Source: Candidatus Culexarchaeum nevadense
GTDB lineage: Archaea; Thermoproteota; Methanomethylicia; Culexarchaeales; Culexarchaeaceae
NCBI GenBank assembly: GCA_025060975.1
Contig: JANZKA010000004.1
Span: 1 to 62,595 of the forward strand
Direction of reading: 5' to 3'
DNA: 62,595 bases
The translations under genes were made by a program, and so were the position numbers. Below are positions 41,599 to 51,441 of the stretch, piece by piece (the first letter of the stretch is position 1; every line of letters starts with the position of its first letter). The notes below the pieces were generated by a model. That model was not told the DNA's origin, made no database searches, and worked only from the letters and a program-made list of their open reading frames with translations.

Positions 41599-42945
41599 CT
41601 ATACTTCTTCAGACACGAAAATAACTGATAACTCAATACATTTAGCGTTGAGTTGTAATATTTGAGAGAAGTTAGGTATTGTCCTATTGTTATCTCCACT
41701 TATGAGCTCCTTCACATATAATCCACCTTGACATTCTATGATGGCTTTAAATCTTCGGGAATCTATAAGTTCAGTTTTAACAGAATAGACTTTTTTTACC
41801 CTAATCTTATTAGCTCTTCTATGTAGGACACGTAGTGGTGTATACTGCTTGACTTCTCTATTAGAGAAATATTCCTCTAACTTTTTAAGCGAACTTTCAT
41901 CTACCTCGCCATCAACCTCAATTAAAGCTTGATAAACTTTTCTGGAAAATGCTGATAAACCTTTAAGTTTCCTTACTTCTTTCCTGTTGGAAAAACGAAT
42001 CAACTTTACTTCTACCATACCTCTAGCGTTATCATTAATTGCCCTCTCTAAGTAGGCTAAGTCTACAGTTCTATGCTTAGGATCCTTTATTTCAACAATA
42101 AATGGCCTCCCATTACCAAGAGTTAAGGTGTCGATATCTTCCCTCCCTGCACCATGAAAAATACCTTTAACACCATTAGTAGCATTAAGAATAGGACCTA
42201 TAATCAATTCAGAAATGGAAGTACTGTAGCGTTTACCAGTATAATTACATTGAGGACACCCCTTACCCCAACAATTACTACAAAACCACGTTGTCTGTGG
42301 AATACCCTTCATGAGTTTTTTATATCGACCATAAATGAAGAGAGGTTTTGGATTTATTGAGACATTAAAGTTTTCAATGTCTACTATAATAACTATATCA
42401 GGGTCATCAAATGACGCTTTCTTCCCGATGATAACTTGTAATTTCTTACCAATTAACCGATTAAGTTCGGATTTAATTGATTCACCAACATCTATGCTTA
42501 GATGCGATCTAACAACATCCTCCCTTTCTAAGAAGGCTGCTGGTATTTTGGTGCCTATGAGAAAGGTATTAAAATCATATTCATTAAGTATGGGTAAAAT
42601 CCTCTTCACATATTCATCTAAATTTTCAAATACGTTTCTACATATGAAACATTCCTTTACGCTCTGAAAATCACACCCAATATGTTTCAACAAATCTTGT
42701 GCCGGTTTAAAGAAACCATTACTAGCCAGTATTCTTAAGTTGTTTATGGCTAAATCTTTAGATTCATCATCTTTTAACATCAAATGTGAAAACATTGTTA
42801 ATAATAATTTCATTGAATATCCCCTCTCGCTATTATCCACCCCCTTACCTAGTCGTGCGAAAAGTCTTCCAAGGCAATGATCGCAAAGCGGAAATTCCTT
42901 TAAAATACTCATAACGTTATCTAGAATCTTAGTGTTAATCATCAC
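41599..42945 (-). CDS. pus10: tRNA pseudouridine(54/55) synthase Pus10
   Basis: CDHCLGRLFARLGKGVDNSERGYSMKLLL; GAGREDIDTLTLGNGRPFIVEIKDPKHR; YVKELISGDNNRTIPN. Confidence 0.95.
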   Translation of the reverse strand: MMINTKILDNVMSILKEFPLCDHCLGRLFARLGKGVDNSERGYSMKLLLTMFSHLMLKDDESKDLAINNLRILASNGFFKPAQDLLKHIGCDFQSVKECFICRNVFENLDEYVKRILPILNEYDFNTFLIGTKIPAAFLEREDVVRSHLSIDVGESIKSELNRLIGKKLQVIIGKKASFDDPDIVIIVDIENFNVSINPKPLFIYGRYKKLMKGIPQTTWFCSNCWGKGCPQCNYTGKRYSTSISELIIGPILNATNGVKGIFHGAGREDIDTLTLGNGRPFIVEIKDPKHRTVDLAYLERAINDNARGMVEVKLIRFSNRKEVRKLKGLSAFSRKVYQALIEVDGEVDESSLKKLEEYFSNREVKQYTPLRVLHRRANKIRVKKVYSVKTELIDSRRFKAIIECQGGLYVKELISGDNNRTIPNFSQILQLNAKCIELSVIFVSEEV

Positions 42946-43483
42946 ACTTCACCTCTTGTTTATCTAAATAGTTACTTAATATCGTCAATAAGGCACCAGG
43001 CAATTTATACTTTGAGGCAATTTTAATAGGTTTTGCATTTAACTTGATTAATAATTGTAATACATTAGAATCAACAAATGGATAAAAAATTATGAACTTA
43101 AAATGTTTAGGAAAATGAACTTTATCAATCCATATACCTTTATCATCGTTGAAGAATATGTTACTCGAATTTCTGATCAAATTTGAAAGATCCACTTTAC
43201 TATACGAGACGCCAGGAGTTAAGACAGTTTCTCCCCTAAATCCCCTGTACCTAAAATTTAAGGACAAAACTTTACGGAAGAAACCAATGGTGGATTGCAT
43301 ATCGGGACGCAGATTTCTTAATCTATCTGAATTAAATACTACACATAATGGATCATTGAAATGTAACATCAACTTTACATGGGATCTTATACCGTGTGAA
43401 ACTAATAATGCAGAATACACACTTGAAGAAACAATATATGGAAATTTGTTTATCATATTGCTTAAAGTATCATAGAATTTCAC
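42935..43483 (-). CDS. trmY: tRNA (pseudouridine54-N1)-methyltransferase TrmY-like (possibly starts 12 nt upstream at an ATA)
   Basis: SALLVSHGIRSHVKLMLHFNDPLCVVFNSDRLRNLRPDMQSTIGFFRKVL resembles the TrmY (DUF358) core; adjacent to pus10. Confidence 0.72.
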   Translation of the reverse strand: MKFYDTLSNMINKFPYIVSSSVYSALLVSHGIRSHVKLMLHFNDPLCVVFNSDRLRNLRPDMQSTIGFFRKVLSLNFRYRGFRGETVLTPGVSYSKVDLSNLIRNSSNIFFNDDKGIWIDKVHFPKHFKFIIFYPFVDSNVLQLLIKLNAKPIKIASKYKLPGALLTILSNYLDKQEVKCDD

Positions 43484-43500
43484 TATGAAAACCCTTATAG

Positions 43501-44838
43501 TTAAACCCCTGTAAATCCCTTTAATTTACCAAACAATTTAGTTTTTCTCTTAAACATCTTCATCATTTTTTTCATGTTCTTGTATTGTTCTAAAAGTTCT
43601 TGAACATCCCGTATAGAAGTACCAGATCCCATCGCTATCCTACGCATCCTTGAACGATCAATGATTTCAGGTTTTTCACGTTCTTCCTTAGTCATAGACT
43701 CTATTATAGCGGAATATCGCTTTATCTTGACCTTTGACAATTCTTGAAACTCGTCTGGAAGTGATAATGAAAACCCTGGAATTAATTGAATTAACTTATT
43801 TAATGGACCCATTTTAGAGATAGATTTCAATTGGGTTAAGAGATCATCTAAAGTAAATTTTCCAGATAAGAATCGGTTCGCATCTTCCTCAGTTGGTTTA
43901 TATTCTGCTAATTTAAATTTCTCAATTAATGATTCTAAATCTCCAAGACCAAGTATTCTACCGACAAACCTCTTTGGATTAAATGTTTCAATTTCATCTA
44001 TTTTCTCGCCAACACCAATAAACTTTATTGGCACACCAGTAACTGCAACCGCAGATAATGCCCCACCACCTCTCGCAGAACCATCCAATTTTGTTAAAAA
44101 TATAGACCCTATTTTTGTGTTTTCATGAAAAACTTTTGCCTGAATGTAAGCTTGCTGACCAATAGTGGCATCAACTATGAGCATTATTTCATCAGGCTTA
44201 ATTTTTTCAGCAATTTCACGCATCTCATTCATTAAGCTCTTCTCTTCCTTATGTCTACCAGCAGTATCGACAATTATGATTTCAAAACCCTCGTTAACGA
44301 ATTTCTTCACACCATTAACAGCTATTTGAACACTACTGGTTGCATCTCTTTCCCCGTAAACTGGAACTCCTATCTTTTCACCAAGCTGTCTTAATTGATC
44401 AAATGCTCCAGGGCGATAATTATCAGCGCAAACCAATGCAACTTTATAATTTAACCTCTTATAGTAGAAAGCCAATTTAGCAGCAGAAGTCGTTTTGCCA
44501 GAACCCTGAATACCTACGAGCATTATCACATATGGTTTTTTATTAGGTAGCTTAACTTTATCATAAACATCTCCACCTAGAATCTTCACCAATTCTTCAT
44601 AAACGATCTTTAATAATAGTTCTCTTTTAGAGAATCCTTGAGGAATCTTCTCCTCTCTAAGTCTTTTCTCAATATTTTGAGAAATTTGTAAAACTAAATT
44701 TACATTTACATCTGCTTGAAGGAGAGCTCTTTGAATATCTCGTATGAACTCCTTTATGGTTTTTTCATCAACTAAAGGAGCTCTCAATATTTTCCTTACG
44801 GTTTCGCTTAAAGCTTTGCTTAAAGACTCAAGTACCAT
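43501..44838 (-). CDS. srp54: Signal recognition particle 54 kDa GTPase
   Basis: VGIQGSGKTTSAAKLA, VCADNYRPGAFDQLRQL, DTAGRH, TKLDGSARGGGALSAVA; M-domain RSRMRRIAMGSG. Confidence 0.98.
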   Translation of the reverse strand: MVLESLSKALSETVRKILRAPLVDEKTIKEFIRDIQRALLQADVNVNLVLQISQNIEKRLREEKIPQGFSKRELLLKIVYEELVKILGGDVYDKVKLPNKKPYVIMLVGIQGSGKTTSAAKLAFYYKRLNYKVALVCADNYRPGAFDQLRQLGEKIGVPVYGERDATSSVQIAVNGVKKFVNEGFEIIIVDTAGRHKEEKSLMNEMREIAEKIKPDEIMLIVDATIGQQAYIQAKVFHENTKIGSIFLTKLDGSARGGGALSAVAVTGVPIKFIGVGEKIDEIETFNPKRFVGRILGLGDLESLIEKFKLAEYKPTEEDANRFLSGKFTLDDLLTQLKSISKMGPLNKLIQLIPGFSLSLPDEFQELSKVKIKRYSAIIESMTKEEREKPEIIDRSRMRRIAMGSGTSIRDVQELLEQYKNMKKMMKMFKRKTKLFGKLKGFTGV

Positions 44839-44943
44839 ATAGTTACCTCATGAATAAAGTTTCAATTACTTAAATAAATGTATTGTAAACATTTATATAC
44901 ATTTTTTATACTTGTATCGCTAATTTCACTTTGGTGAGAAACA

Positions 44944-45615
44944 ACGTTAATAGCATTATTTAGTGGCGGGAAAGATTCTACTTTATCAATATATTATGCT
45001 TTAAGTCAAGGATGGATTGTAAAATATTTAATAGTTATAGAACCAAAAGAGAATTCAATGTATTGGCATTACCCAAATATTGAATGGACAGAAATACAAG
45101 CAAAGGCCATGGGGATACCACTAATAAAGGTATGCGATGAGGGGTACGAGGGGATAGGAAAACTAGAGGAAACACTGAAAGAACTAAAAAGGAGAGATAA
45201 AATAATTGGCATCCTATCAGGAGTTATTTATTCCGATTTTCAAATAAAAGTTCTAATTAAAATGTGTAGGAGAACGGGTTTAAAATTAATTACACCATTA
45301 TGGATGAAATGTCCATTAATGATACTAGAAAAAATTGTAAAATGTGGAATACGGGCAATAATAGTTTCAGTTGCCGCTCAAGGATTAGATGAGGAATGGC
45401 TTGGAATGGAGATAACCTATGATACTATTAGTAAATTAATTGTAAAAAATAAAAAGTATGGTGTAAGTTTATGTGGAGAGGGAGGAGAATATGAAACATT
45501 TGTTTATGATGCTCCATTCTTCAAAAAGAGAGTAAAAATAAACGAGTATGAAAAAGTATGGATGAAAGATAGCGGAATTTTAAAGATAAAAAATGCAGAA
45601 TTAGTTGGAAAGTAG
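44944..45615 (+). CDS. dph6: Diphthine--ammonia ligase (Dph6)-like ATPase; no canonical start codon in frame
   Basis: Reading upstream of the listed ORF (45058): [ACG]-LIALFSGGKDSTLSIYYALSQGWIVKYLIVIEPKENSMYWHYPNIEWTEIQAKAMGIPLI...GEGGEYETFVYDAPFF; TGA at 44935-44937 closes the frame. Confidence 0.85.
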   Translation, partial: TLIALFSGGKDSTLSIYYALSQGWIVKYLIVIEPKENSMYWHYPNIEWTEIQAKAMGIPLIKVCDEGYEGIGKLEETLKELKRRDKIIGILSGVIYSDFQIKVLIKMCRRTGLKLITPLWMKCPLMILEKIVKCGIRAIIVSVAAQGLDEEWLGMEITYDTISKLIVKNKKYGVSLCGEGGEYETFVYDAPFFKKRVKINEYEKVWMKDSGILKIKNAELVGK

Positions 45616-46908
45616 ATCAAAGTACGCTTTTTCAACTTTTTCATAAATTTCGCGTTCGTCTAATCTTGTAAGAGCCCCGTTAAAAAGAACTATTTCGCCA
45701 TCTATAATGACATGTAATACGTTATGAGGAGAATTTGAGTAAACAATATGGGAAATTAGAGTGTTTTCAGATAAAGGATGCATATTTGGTGCAAAAGAAT
45801 TCAAAACGATTATATCTGCAGGAGCATTTTCAACAATTTTCCCTAATGAGTTTATCTTATTTGTTGCAAGTGCACCATTCACAGTTCCAAAATCAAGGAC
45901 AAGTTTAGCTGAAGTTAATGAAGGATCAAAAGAACTATGTTTATGTATTAATGCACAAAACTTCATAACCTCAAACATATTCAAGGAATTATTACTTGCA
46001 GCACTGTCGGTTCCTAAGCTTACTATGACATTATTGGCTAAACATTCACGTAAAGGTAAAACTCCACCCACTGCCAACTTCATGTTTGAAATTGGACAAT
46101 GAGATATCTTTACGTTGTTTTCTCCTAGAAGTCTAATCTCACGTTTACTAACCCATACACAATGGGCAGCAATGACATTGGAAGATAAGAAGCCAATATC
46201 ATTTAAATATTCAATTTCACGTTTACCATACTTCTCTTCAAACACTGCTTGCTCCTCCATAGTTTCAGCTAAATGAATATGAACTAATCGCTTATCTTTT
46301 TCAGCTATATCCTTACATTTCATCAACAATTCATTGGAGCATGTATAAGGAGCATGAGGCCCAATTGCACCAATTATTTTAGGTTCGTATAGTCTTACTT
46401 CATGTAAAAAAGTATTGATTTCATTAATCATTTTGTCTCTCAAATAGGAGTCATTAAAGTCAAAAACCCCTATGGAAACTATCGCCTTTAACCCTGTTTC
46501 AGCAGCAGCTTTTACAGTCATCATGGGATTGAAATACATATCCAGAAACAATGTTACACCATTTTTAATCATCTCAATACATGAAAGTAAGGCACCAACA
46601 TAGCATTGTTCTGGTGTTAGCTTTCTTTCAAGAGGCCATATTTTATCTTTAAGCCATGTTTCTAATGGAAGATCATCGGCATAACCTCTGAATAAAGACA
46701 TCGCAGCATGAGTATGTGTGTTAATTAATCCAGGCATACATATTTTATCTTCACAATCAAGCACATATTCCGCTTCCACATCTATTTTCTCTGAAATCTG
46801 AGAGATCCTGCCATCCTCAATTAGAATAGAATGATTTTTTAATATTTTGCCATTATCTTGCGTGATAATAAATCTACAATTATCTAATTTTATACTATGA
46901 GTCACCAA
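45601..46908 (-). CDS. 5'-methylthioadenosine/S-adenosylhomocysteine (5'-deoxyadenosine) deaminase-type amidohydrolase
   Basis: MPGLINTHTHAAMSLFRGYADDLPLETWLKDKIWPLERKLT; GPHAPYTCS; HIHLAET; SLGTDSAASNNSLNMFEVM. Confidence 0.9.
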   Translation of the reverse strand: MVTHSIKLDNCRFIITQDNGKILKNHSILIEDGRISQISEKIDVEAEYVLDCEDKICMPGLINTHTHAAMSLFRGYADDLPLETWLKDKIWPLERKLTPEQCYVGALLSCIEMIKNGVTLFLDMYFNPMMTVKAAAETGLKAIVSIGVFDFNDSYLRDKMINEINTFLHEVRLYEPKIIGAIGPHAPYTCSNELLMKCKDIAEKDKRLVHIHLAETMEEQAVFEEKYGKREIEYLNDIGFLSSNVIAAHCVWVSKREIRLLGENNVKISHCPISNMKLAVGGVLPLRECLANNVIVSLGTDSAASNNSLNMFEVMKFCALIHKHSSFDPSLTSAKLVLDFGTVNGALATNKINSLGKIVENAPADIIVLNSFAPNMHPLSENTLISHIVYSNSPHNVLHVIIDGEIVLFNGALTRLDEREIYEKVEKAYFDLLSN

Positions 46909-46934
46909 TTAGACACCCTTGTAACCCAGCTTTT

Positions 46935-47351
46935 TCACTTCACTCTCATAATCTTCCTTCTACCTAAAATCTCCCAGTATTCAACTTCGACTCCGGGAGC
47001 GAGTTTCTTTTTCAATTCTGGTTCTTCTGGAGGAGTCGCATCAAATATTTCATAAGTTGACATATCCATTACTTGCAAGGATGTAGGGGTTACAGAAATT
47101 ACCTGTCCAACTTTTTTCTCAATAATTGGCACCTCAACTTGAGCATCAACTGGTCCAACGTACGTTCTTTTCTTTCCATCGAAAACTCCGATAGCAACTA
47201 TTCTCACCTTTGCAGAACCATGTTTCCCAGCTTTGGATTTGTCTATATCGACAACTCTGCATGGCTCATCGTCAATAACTATGAAAGATCCTATTTTTAG
47301 TGATCCCGCACTTTCTGGTCTTTTCAAAGTATACACCTCAAAACTATTCAA
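46935..47351 (-). CDS. eif5a: Translation initiation factor aIF5A
   Basis: [44 protein letters not shown], with the hypusination-site lysine context SKAGKHG. Confidence 0.96.
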   Translation of the reverse strand: MNSFEVYTLKRPESAGSLKIGSFIVIDDEPCRVVDIDKSKAGKHGSAKVRIVAIGVFDGKKRTYVGPVDAQVEVPIIEKKVGQVISVTPTSLQVMDMSTYEIFDATPPEEPELKKKLAPGVEVEYWEILGRRKIMRVK

Positions 47352-47413
47352 TTATTTATTCCTTAAAAACATTTACATTTATATTTGGCATTCAATTACT
47401 AATTTGAGAAAGA

Positions 47414-48298
47414 ATGAAAAAATGGAGTAAAGTTTTGTTAGCATCTCGGGTGGATTCAGAAAAAGCCATCAATATCGCTAGAAAAGTATATGAGATGTTA
47501 TCATCAGAAGGTATTGAAACTTTAATTGAGAGAGAACTTTCATGGAAGCTAAACATGGATAAAGGGGTTTGCATTAAATATGCTGATATAGAAGCCGTAA
47601 TAGTGATTGGAGGTGACGGAACAATATTAAAGATTGCAAATGATGTGAAAGAAAAAGGGACACCAATACTAGCAATAAATGCGGGGACCATAGGATTCTT
47701 GGCGGAATTGGATTCCGATGAAGTAGAAAAGATAAAAGACGTTATAAGGGGAGAATACTTTTTGAAAGAATGTACTAGAATAAAGGTTTCCATAAAGGAA
47801 CTACCAGTAAAGTATCAACTAATTGAGAAAATCGAAGAAAACACTTATCCAGTAAATGATGCATTGAATGAAATAGCTATTATAACCAGCATACCATCAA
47901 AAGTAGTGAATTTGACCGTGAGAAAAAATGGGGAAGAAATACTAAATGGGAGGGGGGATGGCCTGATAATATCAACCACTACTGGGTCTACGGCATATTC
48001 CCTCTCCGCAGGGGGACCAGTAGTAGATCCAGAACTGGATGTTTTTATAATAACACCACTTTCACCTTTAAAGCTTATTCAGAGATCGATAATTGTCCCC
48101 ACGAATTCAAAAATAGAAGTAAAGATCTGTGAGGATGGCGCAGATGCACTCGTAGCAATTGATGGAAGAAGTTATGTACATGTGCCTGCTGGAACGAAAT
48201 TGCTACTTGAAAAAAGCGAATTCACAACAAAGTTTGTGCAGTTAAAGGAAAAAAAGTTTTATGAAAAATTTAAAAAAAGAGTTTCGAGGGAATTATGA
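47414..48298 (+). CDS. NAD kinase
   Basis: VIGGDGTILKIANDV; INAGTIGFLAELD; GDGLIISTTTGSTAYSLSAGGPVV. Confidence 0.95.
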   Translation: MKKWSKVLLASRVDSEKAINIARKVYEMLSSEGIETLIERELSWKLNMDKGVCIKYADIEAVIVIGGDGTILKIANDVKEKGTPILAINAGTIGFLAELDSDEVEKIKDVIRGEYFLKECTRIKVSIKELPVKYQLIEKIEENTYPVNDALNEIAIITSIPSKVVNLTVRKNGEEILNGRGDGLIISTTTGSTAYSLSAGGPVVDPELDVFIITPLSPLKLIQRSIIVPTNSKIEVKICEDGADALVAIDGRSYVHVPAGTKLLLEKSEFTTKFVQLKEKKFYEKFKKRVSREL

Positions 48299-48301
48299 TA
48301 T

Positions 48302-48805
48302 ATGAAAAGGGTACTTGTTTTAGATTCTTCAGCAATAATGAACGGTTACAATCCATTACTAGTAACGAACTATAGGCAGATAATAACAGTTGATGCTCTA
48401 AATGAGATATTAAAAGATGAGGAAAGAAGTCTTGTAGAATACGCCATTGAAATTAAGAGACTTGAAAAAGCAGCACCTAAACCAGCAACGATTATGAAGG
48501 TAGAAGAAGTTGCAAGGAAAACTAATGATAGAAAGTATCTCTCTAATAGCGATATTTCAACCCTAGCACTAGCATTAGATCTTATTGAAGAAGGATGTAA
48601 ACCAGTGGTATTAACTGATGATTTCTCAATGCAAAATGTAGCAAAAGTTTTGGGAATAGAATATGCACCAATAGCTACACAAGGTATTAGAAGAGTGATT
48701 AACTGGAAGCTGTATTGTCCAGCATGTGGAAGAAAATATAATAATGAAAATGTAAATGAATGCAAAATATGTGGAACAAAATTAAAAAGGAAACCTAAAC
48801 TTTGA
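48302..48805 (+). CDS. nob1: NOB1-like PIN-domain endoribonuclease with zinc ribbon
   Basis: VLDSSAIMNG PIN motif; LSNSDISTLALAL; LTDDFSMQNVAKVLGI; CPACGRKYNNENVNECKICGTKL. Confidence 0.93.
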   Translation: MKRVLVLDSSAIMNGYNPLLVTNYRQIITVDALNEILKDEERSLVEYAIEIKRLEKAAPKPATIMKVEEVARKTNDRKYLSNSDISTLALALDLIEEGCKPVVLTDDFSMQNVAKVLGIEYAPIATQGIRRVINWKLYCPACGRKYNNENVNECKICGTKLKRKPKL

Positions 48806-49982
48806 TGAATTTGGCTATAAAGTATCCTGGAGTATCATGTTCATCAGGATAAAAACGTTGGAGCAAATTCGATCCTTGAAGCATATTTAACCCCTGTGTA
48901 CCAATATAAAGGATTTGTTTATCTAATTCTAATGGAAAATTTTCTAAAGCATGCTTCACTATAACTTCATTTTCATCAGGAGTTATGGTACATGTTGAAT
49001 ATACAAGAACACCGCCTTTTTTCAAAATTTCTACCGCGGATTTAAAGAATTGAATTTGATACTTAGCACATGCCATGATGTCTCTAACCGATTTATACTC
49101 AAATAGTTTAGGTCTTACACCTAATGCGGAACATGGTGGATCCAACAACACTTTATCAGCCTTTAAAAATGGGTAATCTATATGGAGGTACCTCGAATCT
49201 GAAAAAATCACATTTACATTTCTTACCCCTAGTCTATTAATGTTCTCTATTAATTTACTTATTTTTGATTTAGAGTTATCAAAAGCATATATTTTAGCTT
49301 TATTGAAAGTTAATTGTGCTATATGTGTTGTCTTGCCTCCTGGAGCTGCACACATGTCCACTATAACATCATGTGGTGTTGGTTCCAAAATGATGCTAGT
49401 TAGTATAGCGGGTATGTTTTGCTCGTAAATCTTACCAGAAATATATTCGTCTAAACTTCTGATGGATACACTTTGATATCTTGAGCGTACAACGTTAACT
49501 GCTAGCCCCCTTCTTTGATTGAGAATATCAAATTCACTTTGTACAGCTACCCCATTTGCTACAGGAAAACCATTTTCATCGACTATGGTAACAAAATCCG
49601 ATTTTTTAACGCCATTTGCTGATATAACTCCGGGAGCATAAAGATCCGCACCCATGTAAACACTTTCTGCAGCTTTTTTATCTGCAACAACTATTTTTCC
49701 CTGAACCTCGATTTCAAAAGGTCCTCTAACTCTAATCAGTAAAACATCATCTAATATTGGATGAATAACAGTTTCAATATTTTTCTCACATAAAGACTTG
49801 TATACTTCTTCTACGCTTGTCTTAAGGGTATTTACACGAATAGAATAGAATCTTGGAGGATGTATCAATGCACTAATGATACTACTCGTTTTGGAAAAAC
49901 CTAAAAACTTACTTAAATAAGATATAAGTTCCTCCGAAAAGCGAGTTTCTTTAGCAAGTTTACAAACATCGTAAGCCGCCAT
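48795..49982 (-). CDS. RNA m5C methyltransferase with PUA domain (NSUN/RsmB family)
   Basis: DMCAAPGGKTTHIAQL, DPPCSALGVRPKL, VYSTCTITPDENE; PUA region; start set at MAAYDVCKLAKE because the ORF-track start overlaps the hydrogenase gene. Confidence 0.92.
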   Translation of the reverse strand: MAAYDVCKLAKETRFSEELISYLSKFLGFSKTSSIISALIHPPRFYSIRVNTLKTSVEEVYKSLCEKNIETVIHPILDDVLLIRVRGPFEIEVQGKIVVADKKAAESVYMGADLYAPGVISANGVKKSDFVTIVDENGFPVANGVAVQSEFDILNQRRGLAVNVVRSRYQSVSIRSLDEYISGKIYEQNIPAILTSIILEPTPHDVIVDMCAAPGGKTTHIAQLTFNKAKIYAFDNSKSKISKLIENINRLGVRNVNVIFSDSRYLHIDYPFLKADKVLLDPPCSALGVRPKLFEYKSVRDIMACAKYQIQFFKSAVEILKKGGVLVYSTCTITPDENEVIVKHALENFPLELDKQILYIGTQGLNMLQGSNLLQRFYPDEHDTPGYFIAKFIKV

Positions 49983-50016
49983 AACGTACAATAAATATAT
50001 GGGCCAATAAAATATT

Positions 50017-51441
50017 TTAAGGTGTACTTGAAAAAGTAGGGTAAAATAAAACCTTATTTTCATTTTTAATGTGAATTTCAAGTGTAAAGGGAATATTAGA
50101 AGTATGAGTAGCACATGAAAGGCATGGATCATAATTCCTTATCATTCTGGATATCGTATTATATAATTTATCTTCAGAAACACCATATTTAGAAATAACC
50201 TGCTGAGATCTAGCAATAATTTCCTTTTCAATTATTGGGGTATTTTGGACAGTAGCTACTATTAAATTTGCATATTTTATGTAGCCATAATCGTCGACTC
50301 TATAATGATGTATAAGTAATCCTCTAGGAGCTTCTATAACTCCAATGCCATCACTATTCATAGGTTTCAGATCTCTTTGTAAATAAGTATATTCCAAGAT
50401 CCTTTCACTACTTAGTATTTCAAGAATTTTATCCAGTACATACTTAATTTCTGCTATTCTAACAATGTTATAATACTCGGACATGCATATTGGTGAGGGA
50501 ACATTATATAAAAATTGTTTAGCAAAATCCTCGGAATTTTCGGAATGAAATTTACTATTTATATTGAACCTAGCAAGAGGACCCACTCTGTAATAACCGT
50601 CATTAGTAAGTTTCAAGTAGGGAGCTTTAGCATAACTCCAAGAAACCGTTTTTTCACGTATCACTTCTAGATAATCATTATGCTGGAAATAGGTTAATAA
50701 TTCACCTTTTGATGAAATGACATGAATTTCATCTGAATGATAAAGGGGGTAATCTGACTTGGAATGTAACGACACAAAATTACTTGGGAAACTTATAGAA
50801 TTTTCCAGCACTTCACTTAACTTATCCTTGATTGTTTCAACAATAGTATTAAATAGTTTTATTGATTTTGAGGCTTTATCCCTCAACTCAGTCCGTTGTG
50901 AAGGTTTAAGTGGGTTGAGGAAAAGCCCAGCCATAGTTGCAGATGGATGAATCGATGACCCGCCTAAAACCTCCAATATCTGTTGTGCAAACCCCCTAAT
51001 CTCCAAAACATCTTTAACTAATGATGGATAACTTTTAATCATACCAATAAAACCGGGATTTGGTTTAATATCGGAGAATAGTATGTCAGGAAGGTATAAT
51101 ATAAATAAGTGAAGTAAGTGACTATGCAAAAATCCTGCATAATGTAATAATTCACGTAATCTTATAACATTTTCCTGAGGAGTTAATCCGAATATCTCAT
51201 CTAATGCTTTAACCGATGCTAAATGATGAGAAGGGGAACATAAACCGCATATTCTTGGTACGATTAATGGTGCTTCCTCAATAGGTCTATTTACTAGTAG
51301 CCTTTCAAATCCCCTAAATTCTGTTACTTGGAAATATGCATTTTCAACATTTCCATCATTTAAAACTAATGTAACCTTAGCATGTCCCTCTATCCTAGTT
51401 ATTGGATGAAAAACCAGTTTTTTACTCATGGTATTACTCAC
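50017..51441 (-). CDS. mvhA: [NiFe]-hydrogenase large subunit, F420-non-reducing (MvhA) type
   Basis: N-terminal ligand motif RICGLCSPSHH and C-terminal DPCLSCATH followed by a cleavable tail. Confidence 0.93.
   Translation of the reverse strand: MSNTMSKKLVFHPITRIEGHAKVTLVLNDGNVENAYFQVTEFRGFERLLVNRPIEEAPLIVPRICGLCSPSHHLASVKALDEIFGLTPQENVIRLRELLHYAGFLHSHLLHLFILYLPDILFSDIKPNPGFIGMIKSYPSLVKDVLEIRGFAQQILEVLGGSSIHPSATMAGLFLNPLKPSQRTELRDKASKSIKLFNTIVETIKDKLSEVLENSISFPSNFVSLHSKSDYPLYHSDEIHVISSKGELLTYFQHNDYLEVIREKTVSWSYAKAPYLKLTNDGYYRVGPLARFNINSKFHSENSEDFAKQFLYNVPSPICMSEYYNIVRIAEIKYVLDKILEILSSERILEYTYLQRDLKPMNSDGIGVIEAPRGLLIHHYRVDDYGYIKYANLIVATVQNTPIIEKEIIARSQQVISKYGVSEDKLYNTISRMIRNYDPCLSCATHTSNIPFTLEIHIKNENKVLFYPTFSSTP

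Noticed and set aside
49983-50132. N-terminal 50 residues of the 48795..50132 ORF
   Set aside because: Overlaps mvhA out of frame; family start fits MAAYDVCKLAKE at 49982
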